From the NCBI GenBank assembly GCA_030603445.1, contig JAUVXU010000008.1:18146-82145 (forward strand): DNA of 64,000 nucleotides, in the 5' to 3' direction. The first letter of the stretch is position 1. Each line of letters starts with the position of its first letter. The stretch comes from Methanomicrobia archaeon. Lineage in GTDB: Archaea > Methanobacteriota_B > Thermococci > Methanofastidiosales > NM3. Both the position numbers and the translations under genes were made by a program. The notes beneath the pieces were generated by a model. That model was not told the DNA's origin. It saw only the letters and a program-made list of their open reading frames with translations, and did not search any database. Positions 10,020 through 19,146 of the stretch are shown here, in pieces.

Positions 10020-10625
10020 ATGATATATGAGATTATTTCATCCACATACAGCTCGAATTCGTATATTCTTACAGGAGAGTATACCATACTTATAGACCCT
10101 GGGCTTCCAGAAAATATTCCTTTAAAATCATTTCTGCAAAAGAAGATGCTTACAATAAACTGCATTATAAACACACACTGCCACTATGATCATATTGGAG
10201 GAAATTTTGGAGAAGAAATATATGTGCATGAGAACGATGCCAATGCCATTGAGACAGGAAACTACAAGACAGCATATATGAATTTTATTTCAGAATTTAA
10301 TGGATTTCCTGTTAAACGCCGATTGAAGGAAAACGACGTTATATCCGCCGGAGATCATTCGCTTAAAGTATTACATACTCCTGGCCACACGTCAGGAAGC
10401 ATATGCCTTTTAGATGCCAACACCAACACATTATTTAGCGGCGATACGTGGTTTATGAATGGGATAGGTAGAACAGACCTTCCATCAGGGAATCTCAACG
10501 ACCTAGAAAAAAGCCTCATGAAACTAGCAAAGATAGATGCAAAACATATATGCCCCGGACATGGCATGCCTTTTGAGAACAATATTGAAAATATTATTCG
10601 TAACTTCTTCCCGGAGGATTGGTGA
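10020..10625 (+). CDS. Metallo-beta-lactamase-fold hydrolase (glyoxalase II-like)
   Basis: A 201-residue cytoplasmic hydrolase of the glyoxalase-II-like branch. The zinc-binding motif THCHYDHIGG, the later TPGHTSGS, LFSGDTWF and a C-terminal PGHG provide the full set of metal ligands for a binuclear site. It is shorter than true glyoxalase II, which carries an extra C-terminal substrate domain, so the thioester substrate is unknown. The stop codon overlaps the next start as TGATG, so it is translationally coupled to nadE. That arrangement suggests co-expression but no specific pathway. Confidence 0.88.
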   Translation: MIYEIISSTYSSNSYILTGEYTILIDPGLPENIPLKSFLQKKMLTINCIINTHCHYDHIGGNFGEEIYVHENDANAIETGNYKTAYMNFISEFNGFPVKRRLKENDVISAGDHSLKVLHTPGHTSGSICLLDANTNTLFSGDTWFMNGIGRTDLPSGNLNDLEKSLMKLAKIDAKHICPGHGMPFENNIENIIRNFFPEDW

Positions 10626-11401
10626 TGAGGGAGTTATCAAAAAAAGAACTAATATCTGTAATAAAACTACTTCAAGAAGATATTACAAAAAGAGTAAAAA
10701 AATCTGGTTCAAATGGTGTAGTCATTGGCATATCGGGAGGGATAGATTCAGCAGTTACGTGCGCATTGTGTGCAGGGGTAGTTGATACCCTGGGACTTTT
10801 TATGCCTGAAAAAGAAATTACACCTCCGGAGGACGCAGATGATGCGCTTTTCCTTTGTAGGTCTTTGGACGTGCCATACAGAAAGATAGATATAACTAAA
10901 CCTTTGCATTGCATGATTGACGCATATCCCTTACCTTTAAACAAATATTGTATATCAAACATCACACCCAGACTTAGGATGTCTTATCTATATGCCACCG
11001 CAAACCTCGAGAAAAGAATAGTGGCCGGGACGTCTAACAAAACAGAACGTTTACTTGGATATTCCACTAAATGGGGGGACAATGCATCTGATTTTTGCTC
11101 TATAGGAAATTTATGGAAGACAGAAGTTTTCAAAATTGGGAAGATACTTGGCATCCAAAAATCAATACTAGAAAAAGCTCCTTCTGCCAGATTATTTGTC
11201 GGTCAGACTGATGAGAATGATCTCGGAGGAAAATATGAAGTAATAGATGAAATACTCTACTTGATGACCGAGAAAAACAAAACTCCAGAAGAAGCCGGAA
11301 GACGTGTTGAAAACATAACACTTGCCATTTCACTTAACAAAAGAATAAAAGATAACGCCCACAAACGTGTTATGCCCCCGTGTCCTGAAGTGGGGCTGTA
11401 A
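10625..11401 (+). CDS. nadE: NAD+ synthetase, ammonia-dependent
   Basis: Amidates nicotinic acid adenine dinucleotide to NAD+. The ATP-pyrophosphatase P-loop GISGGIDSAV is near residues 32-41, followed by the family segments TSNKTERLLGY and a GDN-like ATP/NaAD site (KWGDNASDF). At 258 residues and without a nitrilase-type glutaminase domain it is the short, ammonia-using form normal in archaea. I start at the ATG at 10625, seven bases behind GGAGG; a TTG two codons upstream is less likely. The 3' end overlaps the convergent alaS by 32 bases. Confidence 0.93.
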   Translation: MRELSKKELISVIKLLQEDITKRVKKSGSNGVVIGISGGIDSAVTCALCAGVVDTLGLFMPEKEITPPEDADDALFLCRSLDVPYRKIDITKPLHCMIDAYPLPLNKYCISNITPRLRMSYLYATANLEKRIVAGTSNKTERLLGYSTKWGDNASDFCSIGNLWKTEVFKIGKILGIQKSILEKAPSARLFVGQTDENDLGGKYEVIDEILYLMTEKNKTPEEAGRRVENITLAISLNKRIKDNAHKRVMPPCPEVGL

Positions 11402-14030
11402 CAACGCCTTGGGCAAATTCATCAGTTCCTCCACCTTTTCCATAGTCACATATGACCTTGTTTGCCTTGAATCCCTTCTTTTGTGCATTTATTCCGCATA
11501 CAATCACAAGAAGCTTCCCATTTGAAAGAACAACAATAGAATCATCATCGGCAAGTGAGAAAGCTGTTTTTCGCAATACTTCCGAATCACCCTCAATAGT
11601 AGCTATTAATTGGCGAATGCCATCCTTTTCCACGAACGCATCCCCAAGAGAGGATTGCTTAATCTTTGAGAGTTCGAGTTTGAGGCCTTCTATCTCTTTT
11701 ACGCCTTTTTTCCATTCTTTGAAGAAACGATCGCACGTAGCTACAAGATGCATCTTGTCAACACGAAAAATAGATGCTGATTTCCTGATGATGCGAGCAT
11801 CCTCCTGCATTGAGCGCACCGCCTGCAATCCTGCCGTGTACTCAAGGCGCACTATGCCATCTTGTATCTTTTCAGATTTTATTATTTTAATAGGCCCAAC
11901 TTCGCTTGTTGAATTGCAGTGAGTCCCACCACACGCTTCCACATCAAGGCCTTCAATAGAAACAATACGCAACACGCGGCCTGGTACAGCCCCACCCTGA
12001 TAAATCCTAAATCCATAGCGCTTTTCCGCCTCGTCCCTTTCCATAAAAGTCTTGACAACAGGCTTATCATCCAGTACATATTTGTTGGACAGATACTCTA
12101 TTTCCTCTAGTTCTGTATCTGTTAACGATACGTAGTGTGTAATATCTAATCGCGCCTTCTCTACTGTCTTTTCGGCGCCTGCCTGCCAGATATGATTACC
12201 CAACACTTTACGCGCAGCAGCATTTATTATGTGTGTTGCAGTATGATGGCGGGTAAGTGCCCTCCTGCGCTCCTTATTAACAGTGCAAAAGACTTTTTCA
12301 CCTACAGAGAAGATGGCCTCATCAACTGTATGAATCACAATAGGCCCATATTTTTTAACTGATAAAACATTAGCAGCACCTATGGTCCCTAAATCTTGTT
12401 CCTGCCCTCCCCCCACAGGATAAAAACATGTCCTGTCAAGCGCTATCTCGTTGCCCTTAATCCATAATATCTCTGCTTCAAAATCATATTTGTCATCATT
12501 ATCATAATAGAGCAACTTAGTTGGAAGCACATCGAACTGGCGTTGTTGTTTTTTCTTTTTTTCAGGTTTTTGGGCCTCGTGTCGCTCAGTTACCTGAATA
12601 TAAAAATCGTTGGGAATATCAACTTTAACTCCAAGCTCATCCGCCTGTGCCTTTACAAGCTCTGGTGTTACCCCATGTGAATCGTACATCTCTATGAGCT
12701 TGTCTGATGATATCTTATTTTTTGTAAGCATTGATCGAACTATTTTCTTTGCTTTTGTCTTGGAATTCCCATATTTTTCTTCTTCTACTTTTAATATGCG
12801 TTCTACATCGTCGATTGTCTCATCAGAGAAGGGAAACTCCTTTTCAAGATACTCTGCATGCAGCCTGCACAGTTCACCTATGGATGTATCAAACCCATAC
12901 ATGTCTATGAAATACTGGGCACGCCTAAATAACACGCGAAGATTATAACCACCCCCCACATTAGATGGCAAAGCCCCATCAGCCAATGCAAACAATAGTG
13001 AACGTGAATGATCAGCAATGGAATAATTCGCAGCAATTGGAAGCACTACATTTTTAAGAGTATCAACATCGCATCCAATAGACTGCGCTATATTTGCCCA
13101 GGTGGTTTTTATATCTTCATTCTCATCTACATTTAACATGCCTGAGTATGGGGCAAACTTCTTAAAAATGTCAAAATCTGGTTCTAAAGACGAATGTTTG
13201 TACAGGTGGTCTATAACTGTGGGGAATACAGAATCATAAATTGATGGGGTTCCTTGGGAAAACCATGTGAATCGCTCCTGGCCTGCCCCCATATCTAAAA
13301 CTTTAAGATCAAGTTCCCTGTATCCAGAAGATGTCATTTCGTAAAGGATGTAGACTTGATTGCCAAGCTCAACGCCATGGGAGAAAAATTCCATACATGG
13401 GCCAAAATTTCCGCCGCCAGCCCAGCCATCTTCATGAAATATTAAATCTTTTTTTGGTATTTCCATTCCTGATGTAAGCCAAAAATATATGTCCCGGAAA
13501 TATTTTTCTTGGTCGAACTCATGTTTTTTTGTAAATGCATGTTGTCCTATCATGACAAAACCTGTAAAGGATCTTCCAGAGATTCCAACATTGTCCGTAT
13601 CAAGGAAACGTAAGCAAAATTGTGGTACAACAAGGGGATTTGCAGGAGGAGTAATAGAACCTGAAACAACATGTGGTTGGAAATCGTATATTGATGCTTG
13701 GACAAAATCCGTGTCATCTCTCCATCTAGCAACCACAGGATATCGGGGAATAGTTTTATACCCCATATCTCCAAAAGCATTTGAGAATCTCTCCCATGTT
13801 TCTATATAATCCATGGAACGGGCAGGAGAGTTGCCTATGAATGAATATCCTCCCTCACAATCAGGATCGCCACACACTTCGCGATCACTAGTTGACCAGA
13901 AATATTTGCCACATTTCTTACAAATACCTCTTTGAAATCCTTTTTCTTCTAAAACATCGACCGCAAAATACTTTTTATAGTCCTTAGATGCCTTCTCTCT
14001 GAACTTAGCCTTCAATGTCTTTGTATCCAT
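11370..14030 (-). CDS. alaS: Alanyl-tRNA synthetase, archaeal type
   Basis: Charges tRNA-Ala. The 886-residue protein starts with the archaeal-specific N-terminal domain carrying a Cys pair and CGDPDC zinc ligands, then the class II catalytic core, the tRNA recognition region, the editing domain with HHTATHI and CGGTHC zinc-binding motifs (hydrolyses Ser- and Gly-tRNA-Ala), and a DHHA1 oligomerisation domain ending in GKGGGTDEFAQG. Length is normal for archaea. It is transcribed alone, towards nadE. A stand-alone AlaX editing protein elsewhere in the window (49867-51054) is a second line of defence. Confidence 0.97.
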   Translation of the reverse strand: MDTKTLKAKFREKASKDYKKYFAVDVLEEKGFQRGICKKCGKYFWSTSDREVCGDPDCEGGYSFIGNSPARSMDYIETWERFSNAFGDMGYKTIPRYPVVARWRDDTDFVQASIYDFQPHVVSGSITPPANPLVVPQFCLRFLDTDNVGISGRSFTGFVMIGQHAFTKKHEFDQEKYFRDIYFWLTSGMEIPKKDLIFHEDGWAGGGNFGPCMEFFSHGVELGNQVYILYEMTSSGYRELDLKVLDMGAGQERFTWFSQGTPSIYDSVFPTVIDHLYKHSSLEPDFDIFKKFAPYSGMLNVDENEDIKTTWANIAQSIGCDVDTLKNVVLPIAANYSIADHSRSLLFALADGALPSNVGGGYNLRVLFRRAQYFIDMYGFDTSIGELCRLHAEYLEKEFPFSDETIDDVERILKVEEEKYGNSKTKAKKIVRSMLTKNKISSDKLIEMYDSHGVTPELVKAQADELGVKVDIPNDFYIQVTERHEAQKPEKKKKQQRQFDVLPTKLLYYDNDDKYDFEAEILWIKGNEIALDRTCFYPVGGGQEQDLGTIGAANVLSVKKYGPIVIHTVDEAIFSVGEKVFCTVNKERRRALTRHHTATHIINAAARKVLGNHIWQAGAEKTVEKARLDITHYVSLTDTELEEIEYLSNKYVLDDKPVVKTFMERDEAEKRYGFRIYQGGAVPGRVLRIVSIEGLDVEACGGTHCNSTSEVGPIKIIKSEKIQDGIVRLEYTAGLQAVRSMQEDARIIRKSASIFRVDKMHLVATCDRFFKEWKKGVKEIEGLKLELSKIKQSSLGDAFVEKDGIRQLIATIEGDSEVLRKTAFSLADDDSIVVLSNGKLLVIVCGINAQKKGFKANKVICDYGKGGGTDEFAQGVVTAPLQDTGA

Positions 14031-14178
14031 GGTCGCACCACAATGTATTCTTAATCATGGTAAATAATTGTTATTAATAAACCTTTTTATTTTTATTAGA
14101 TTTATTGCTAGATTAGTTAATTTTTGTAAATAATTATTAAAAAAAGCTAATTCGGGGGATGTTAATAAATAGAAAAAA

Positions 14179-14874
14179 TTATTGTCTCTCCAATATGTAT
14201 TTACGTTCAAGCATTTCAAGCACAATAGAGACTTCTCCCTCATCAACTCTTAGTCTGTTAGATAGGTCTTTAGAGGATAATGTTCCTCCTGCATTGACTA
14301 CCTCTAATACCACCCGTTTCTCAATATCAGTTAATCCGAGCTTCTCACATAAAATTAATGCCTGTTGGCGAACTTGTTCTACCTTATATTCTAGATACTC
14401 TTTTGCCTGTATTATCTTTTCAAGTTCACTGATCAAAGAGGACATAACAAGAGAAAGCTCCCCTATCTCATGAATATGTTGCGTCTTCTTAACTTCATCT
14501 TCAAATGTTTTAAGTTGGGGGAATTCTATAAAAATATCTGAAAAATCGGAATCTAAAAGGTCCTCAAGGTTTGTATCGAAACGATATGGCCCAACTGAAA
14601 ACTCCATATGAACTCTCTTGTTTATCTTAAAATATTTCCTTGGGCTTCCGCGACTTTGTTTCTTTATATAAAGTTCAACTATATCGGCTTCCTGCAAAAG
14701 CCTCATATGCTCATTTATGGCTTTTTGTCCAATATTTAGTTTATCTGCAATCTCTGTGGTGTAACATGGCCCCGAAGCAAGCATCTTTAGTATCAGTCTC
14801 CTGGTCTCGTTTCCCATAAGATTAAAAAGAATGTCCTCATCCATCAGATCATCGCCATATTTACCCGCAATCAC
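14179..14874 (-). CDS. Transcriptional regulator with two winged-helix domains
   Basis: A 231-residue predicted DNA-binding protein. Residues about 15-75 form an ArsR-type winged helix (NETRRLILKMLASGP, then TTEIADKLNIGQKAINEHMRL). The middle is a long helical segment that probably dimerises, and residues about 180-231 form a second HTH (LSSKDLSNRLRVDEGEVSIV). The GTG at 14874 lies about 25 bases after a TATA-like CTTATACTTTA on the minus strand, fitting a leaderless message; an ATG at 14844 is the alternative start. The effector is unknown; it lies between alaS and the purine region but nothing ties it to either. Confidence 0.82.
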   Translation of the reverse strand: MIAGKYGDDLMDEDILFNLMGNETRRLILKMLASGPCYTTEIADKLNIGQKAINEHMRLLQEADIVELYIKKQSRGSPRKYFKINKRVHMEFSVGPYRFDTNLEDLLDSDFSDIFIEFPQLKTFEDEVKKTQHIHEIGELSLVMSSLISELEKIIQAKEYLEYKVEQVRQQALILCEKLGLTDIEKRVVLEVVNAGGTLSSKDLSNRLRVDEGEVSIVLEMLERKYILERQ

Positions 14875-15040
14875 GAGTATTCTTATCTAAAGTATAAGTT
14901 AACTTTATGTTCATTTAAATATTTTATATAATTTATTTATAAAACTTTTGGTAGATATAGTATTAAGACAAAATTATGATAAGATTTATATACAACATCG
15001 ATGTTTTAAAAATAATAACTATCTTTAATTGGTGTTTTAT

Positions 15041-15727
15041 ATGGAACAGGAAAAAAGTGTGACCCATATAGTGCATGAAATCCTTGATTCGCTCCCTCTT
15101 ATAAGCGATTACCTCCTTAACAATATTATCAACTACAAGGGGCTTGCAAGATGGATACAAAAAGATGTGGAAAAGAGAATAAAAAAAGAAGTATCTATAG
15201 AGTCCATATCTGTCGCAATCCAAAGATATCATTTTAAAGAAGGTTTAGGCGAGGACAAAAAACTTACAAATGCCATTTCTCGTACAAAACTTATCCTGAA
15301 AAATGATATAACAAATGTCGCATTTTTAAAAAATTATGAACTAATAAAGAAAATAGATTCATTTTCCGAAAAAATAAGGTGGGAATATGGTGAAACATTC
15401 TTCACTGTACAGTCATCCCAAGAGCTTTCCGTTGTTTTGGAGCATGATAGATTATCTGAGTTCTTGACATTCACAACAGCATATAAACCATTATCAGTAG
15501 TAGAGGATGTCACCACAATAAACTGCAAGTATCCTGAGCATATAGTCCATATACCCGGATACCTCTATTCTCTTCTCAGAGCCATAACAATGGCAAAAGT
15601 GAATGTAATTGATATATTCTCAACATTCACCGAGTTCGTCTTCTTGTTCAGGAAATCCGATGCCCTTAAAGCATACGGGGTACTTGAGCAGCTCATCAAC
15701 GAAGCACGAGAAAGAGAATTACGATAA
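15041..15727 (+). CDS. ACT-domain-like regulatory protein, hypothetical
   Basis: The 228-residue protein starts with a helical region that resembles a DNA-binding helical bundle (residues about 5-70) and ends with a segment reading as a pair of ACT-like folds (residues about 120-228: FFTVQSSQELS..., then PGYLYSLLRAITMAKVNVIDIFSTFTEFVFLF). ACT domains bind small ligands, often amino acids. The start at 15041 is preceded by GGTG. It converges on and overlaps the PurP paralogue by nine bases. Proteins of this kind recur in archaea without a known role; a sensor function is an inference. Confidence 0.7.
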   Translation: MEQEKSVTHIVHEILDSLPLISDYLLNNIINYKGLARWIQKDVEKRIKKEVSIESISVAIQRYHFKEGLGEDKKLTNAISRTKLILKNDITNVAFLKNYELIKKIDSFSEKIRWEYGETFFTVQSSQELSVVLEHDRLSEFLTFTTAYKPLSVVEDVTTINCKYPEHIVHIPGYLYSLLRAITMAKVNVIDIFSTFTEFVFLFRKSDALKAYGVLEQLINEARERELR

Positions 15728-16873
15728 GATCTCATCCAAACGCTCTTCTTCCAAGCCCCGTTTTATTTCCATTGCAATTCTTCTACCTGTGGACATGGTT
15801 GTCCTGTATAGCGAGTTTCCGTATGGGTGCCCTACAGCAAGATGCACATTAGTGCCCCCTCCAACTCGTGGCGCAACGTCATATATATGATAATTCAAGT
15901 CCTTATCTATGCACGTCTGCAAACAAAAAGGTCCTATTACTCCTGGATTATAATGTTCCTGGGCTACTTTAACGAATTTTTCTGCAAGGTCAAATGCACT
16001 CTCAAGCAAAGATTCTCGCACTGTTGCAGAATTATGGCCACAGACAGTATACTCTGGAAGGAACTGTTTCTCGTTGAGGTTAATCTGTTGGTCTGCAGGA
16101 AGTCTCACATGTCCATCAAGAGATGTTTCAAATCTCCAATCCACCCCAAGAAGCTCGATTTTAGAATACTCCTCCTCCAAAGGAGAATAGAAGAAGTCGA
16201 AGTTGAAAACTGGGCCTATAATATAGCGTTCAATACGGGCAGTTTTGAGATCATCTGCTGTAATTACGCCTTGTTTTATCAATTTTTCTGATTTTTCAAC
16301 ATATTCCTCATATGAGGCTGCTGTAAAGAACCCACGTTCTAGTTTTTTCTTTGCATGGTGCAACTTCACAACGACAAGTTCATCAATATCAGCTGGATTT
16401 TTTATCTCTTCTGGGAAGGGAAGGCCGCCTTTTTCAAGCACCCAATAATAAGACTGTTGTTCAGTGCGTTCTTCCATTCGCAACATGTCACGAGACCCGA
16501 ACATAGGAACTTTGAACCCATCCTCTACAACATCCATAGGGATATAAGAGGTAAAGGATCTATTGGGAATAAATATTACGCTGTCATTAATCATTCTTTG
16601 TTGTTCTTGTGGGGCTACCATATCCTTAAATTTGTCATATACATAAAATTTGTCGATCATTCCCCTGACAATCTTCCCATCGATGCGTTTTGCCTTAAAA
16701 TATTTCCCATAAGTATTTTCTCTTCCTTTTTGACAGTAAAGTACTGTGTGAAATCCCTCTTCAATCGCACCATCTGCAATATCAAGGGCAGAGTGTGAGG
16801 CAAGAGCCCCCACCATGACCTTATTCTTATCATAGCGCTTAGCAATATCAATAATCTCAGTCTTATCTATCAT
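15719..16873 (-). CDS. PurP paralogue (formate-dependent FAICAR synthetase family)
   Basis: ATP-grasp enzyme of 384 residues related to PurP, which formylates AICAR to FAICAR with formate and ATP in archaeal purine synthesis. The N-terminal DUF1246-type domain carries ALASHSALDI, and the C-terminal DUF1297-type domain ends with APRVGGGTN. It differs from the neighbouring PurP at a conserved spot: PNRSF replaces PHGSF. It also carries a longer insertion around residues 60-90. It may therefore be a subfunctionalised partner rather than a redundant copy. The start is behind GGAGG, and it overlaps the upstream purP as ATGA, so both are co-translated. Confidence 0.88.
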   Translation of the reverse strand: MIDKTEIIDIAKRYDKNKVMVGALASHSALDIADGAIEEGFHTVLYCQKGRENTYGKYFKAKRIDGKIVRGMIDKFYVYDKFKDMVAPQEQQRMINDSVIFIPNRSFTSYIPMDVVEDGFKVPMFGSRDMLRMEERTEQQSYYWVLEKGGLPFPEEIKNPADIDELVVVKLHHAKKKLERGFFTAASYEEYVEKSEKLIKQGVITADDLKTARIERYIIGPVFNFDFFYSPLEEEYSKIELLGVDWRFETSLDGHVRLPADQQINLNEKQFLPEYTVCGHNSATVRESLLESAFDLAEKFVKVAQEHYNPGVIGPFCLQTCIDKDLNYHIYDVAPRVGGGTNVHLAVGHPYGNSLYRTTMSTGRRIAMEIKRGLEEERLDEILS

Positions 16874-17865
16874 GTAGTAACCTCCTTTAGACTATCTGTG
16901 GCAATTGCATCTTTTATCTCCATCGCTATGCGCCTGCCACAACTTATGTCTTTCCCATACTTTGCATATGTATAAGGTGATGATGGAACAAATGGATTAG
17001 TGCCTGCAACTATACGTGCCGATATTTCGAACGTTATTATGTCAAGATCAGCTGTGCATATAGTTTCTAGACAAAACGGCCCTAAAATTCCCTTCTCACT
17101 TATATTTTGTGATTCTTTTACCACCCTCTCACCTATATCAAATACATCCTCCAATAACGACTCCCTAGCAACTATAGGGAAGTTTCCCACAACAGAATAT
17201 GAAGGTGATAGACCAAGGTGCTTCTGATCCGCACCAGGTATGCGTCCTATAGCGTCTACATTTGACTCATAACGCTTGTCGATGGATAGTAGTTCCAACT
17301 CTCTTTTAAGAGGCGAATAAAAGAAGTGAAAGTACATTGGAACACCTACAATATACTCTTGGATCTGATAACTGCCCTTGATACCTTTGATCTTTCTTTC
17401 AAAGTCTTCATGATCATATGCAACAAAATACCCCATTCCGCCTTTTGCACCAAATAATTTTATTATAACAGGCCTGTCTATCTCCAAAGGATTTTCAAAA
17501 GACATAGGGATTTTTATGCCTGCACCTTCCAACCATTTTCTCTCTAGATGCCTATCAGACTCCCATTTGAATAGGTATTTATTACCTGCCATCGGTACCG
17601 AAAATATATTTTCTATAAAATCAAGTGACAAGTATGAAATAAAGCTACCATGGGGTACCATTATGGTGTCTTCAGGAATCTCATCAGAACAATTATGCAA
17701 AAATTCACCCATATTATCAGTATATATTATATCGTCTGCTACACCAAATCTTTCATAGAAAGTCCTGCTTCTAGAAGCTATTAGAAGTGTACTTAACCCT
17801 TCATCTTTTGCCCCTCGCAGTATATTGAGTGCAGAGTGTGAACCAATGGTTGCTACGGTTGTTAT
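16870..17865 (-). CDS. purP: PurP, formate-dependent FAICAR synthetase, apparent AUA start
   Basis: This copy has the canonical PHGSF, the ATP-grasp KLFGAKGGMGY segment and the family C-terminus (FEISARIVAGTNPF). The first in-frame ATG (17712) would remove the conserved GSHSALNI nucleotide-binding segment, so translation must start upstream. The frame is open only to about 17895 and contains no ATG, GTG or TTG in that part. A strong GGTGAT ribosome-binding site at 17869-17874 places an ATA codon at 17865 with the same 5-base gap seen before the GTG of purM and the TTG of the DUF4430 gene. With that start the protein has 331 residues and lacks the short N-terminal helix of homologues. A one-base sequence error upstream is the alternative. 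Confidence 0.88.
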   Translation of the reverse strand: MTTVATIGSHSALNILRGAKDEGLSTLLIASRSRTFYERFGVADDIIYTDNMGEFLHNCSDEIPEDTIMVPHGSFISYLSLDFIENIFSVPMAGNKYLFKWESDRHLERKWLEGAGIKIPMSFENPLEIDRPVIIKLFGAKGGMGYFVAYDHEDFERKIKGIKGSYQIQEYIVGVPMYFHFFYSPLKRELELLSIDKRYESNVDAIGRIPGADQKHLGLSPSYSVVGNFPIVARESLLEDVFDIGERVVKESQNISEKGILGPFCLETICTADLDIITFEISARIVAGTNPFVPSSPYTYAKYGKDISCGRRIAMEIKDAIATDSLKEVTT

Positions 17866-17924
17866 AGTATCACCTGCTTTAATTACCTCATTTTAGATTA
17901 TTATAAAAAGTTTTGCCTAAATTA

Positions 17925-17960
17925 TACATATTTATGTAAAAAAAGATTTAAATACATAAA
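17925..17960. promoter_or_regulatory. Dyad-rich divergent promoter region between purP and purC
   Basis: The 125-base space between the divergent purine units contains TACATA at 17925, its mirror TATGTA at 17933 (a 14-base perfect palindrome with a TT centre) and a further TACATAAA at 17953. The last pairs with TTTATGTA at 17931-17938. The third site sits next to the TTTAAATA box expected for purC (17946-17953). Such spacing is what one expects of an operator for a dimeric repressor acting on both directions. No regulator is identified. Confidence 0.5.
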
Positions 17961-17995
17961 TTTTTCCTCACATATATGAGTATGGTGGTATGATT

Positions 17996-18895
17996 ATGAG
18001 TTCACAAAAATCCGGTTCTGTAAAGGAGATTATATTTATAGATGATAACACGTTAGAGTTTGAATTTACTGATAGAATTTCTATTTTTGATAAGCTTATC
18101 CCCTCAACTATTCCGGGAAAAGGTACTACCTTATGTAATGAAGGCGTATTTTGGTTTCAGAAGGTAGAAAATTTAGACATAAAAACACATTTTATAAAAC
18201 AAGTTGCCCCAAACAGGATGCGTGTAAAAAGAGTGAGAATAATTAGAGATTATAACAAGATAGACACGACATCTACAAATTATCTAATACCCTTAGAATT
18301 TATAGCACGCCACTACGTAGCAGGTTCACTTTATGAACGGGTCAAAAAGAAGAATATTTCTGCAGAAACACTTGGTTTTAAGCCAGGTCATGTTGTTACT
18401 TATGGCGAGAAACTTCCAACACCATACATCGAAACGTCTACAAAGCTAGAAGCAGTTGACAGACTACTTGATAAGGAAGAAGCACTAGCCATATCAGGAT
18501 TAACTGAGAAGGAATATAATACCATATTTGACACCATACTAAAAATAGACGAATTAATCGAACATGAAGTATCAAAGCGCGGATTAATCCATGTTGATGG
18601 TAAGAAGGAATTCGCATTTGACGATAATAGGGAATTAATGGTAATCGATGTATTTGGAACTGCTGATGAGGACAGATTTTGGGACAGGTCTGTTTGGGAA
18701 AATGGAGAATGTGTTGAAATGTCAAAAGAATTTGTACGAAAATACTACGAACTCATAGGATATAAGAAGGCCCTTTACAAAGCTCGTGACGAAAAAGCAC
18801 CTGAACCAGATATGCCCGTCCCGCCTGATGAATTAATTGAGCAAGCAGTGCAGCTGTATAAACTAATGCAATACAAAATCATGGGTGTTGAGTAA
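17996..18895 (+). CDS. purC: SAICAR synthetase
   Basis: Joins CAIR and aspartate with ATP to form SAICAR. The protein has the PurC core: GKGTTLCNEGVFWF near the N-terminus, RRVRIIRDY-like sugar/phosphate-binding region, the PLEFIARHYVAGSLYER signature and the DVFGTADEDRFW metal/ATP segment. Two start codons lie close together (17990 and 17996); GGTGG at 17984-17988 is spaced normally only for the second, giving 299 residues, usual for archaea. It is the first gene of the plus-strand purine operon and ends one base before purS. Confidence 0.96.
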   Translation: MSSQKSGSVKEIIFIDDNTLEFEFTDRISIFDKLIPSTIPGKGTTLCNEGVFWFQKVENLDIKTHFIKQVAPNRMRVKRVRIIRDYNKIDTTSTNYLIPLEFIARHYVAGSLYERVKKKNISAETLGFKPGHVVTYGEKLPTPYIETSTKLEAVDRLLDKEEALAISGLTEKEYNTIFDTILKIDELIEHEVSKRGLIHVDGKKEFAFDDNRELMVIDVFGTADEDRFWDRSVWENGECVEMSKEFVRKYYELIGYKKALYKARDEKAPEPDMPVPPDELIEQAVQLYKLMQYKIMGVE

Positions 18896-18896
18896 G

Positions 18897-19142
18897 ATGG
18901 GAAAAAAAGAAGTTATTGTCACAGTCGGTCTTAAAGAAGGCATTTCGGATCCTGAAGGAAAAAATGTCAAGAAAGCTCTTTCATTGCTTGGATTCAAAGA
19001 AGTTGAAGAAGTAAAGATTCTAAAAAGTTATAAAATAACGATAAATGAAAATAAATGTAAAGATATAGATGAAAAAGTTAAGGCTATGGCAGAGGGCCTC
19101 CTCACAAATCCAGTAGTGCATGACTATGAGATCTCCTGGTGA
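18897..19142 (+). CDS. purS: FGAM synthetase subunit PurS
   Basis: A small bridging subunit (81 residues) that holds PurL and PurQ together in the formylglycinamidine ribonucleotide synthetase complex. The sequence shows the standard PurS pattern: VTVGLKEGISDPEGKNVKKAL, then a GF-V-V-type segment and the terminal NPVVHDYEI. The start at 18897 gives the normal family length. It lies directly between purC and purL, and its stop is four bases before the purL start, as expected for a stoichiometric complex. Confidence 0.95.
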   Translation: MGKKEVIVTVGLKEGISDPEGKNVKKALSLLGFKEVEEVKILKSYKITINENKCKDIDEKVKAMAEGLLTNPVVHDYEISW

Positions 19143-19146
19143 AAAA

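Noticed and set aside
14030-14178. Small RNA gene downstream of the HTH regulator gene
   Set aside because: The spacer is AT-rich with T runs that fit terminator and promoter sequences; no stable structure or conserved box was seen.
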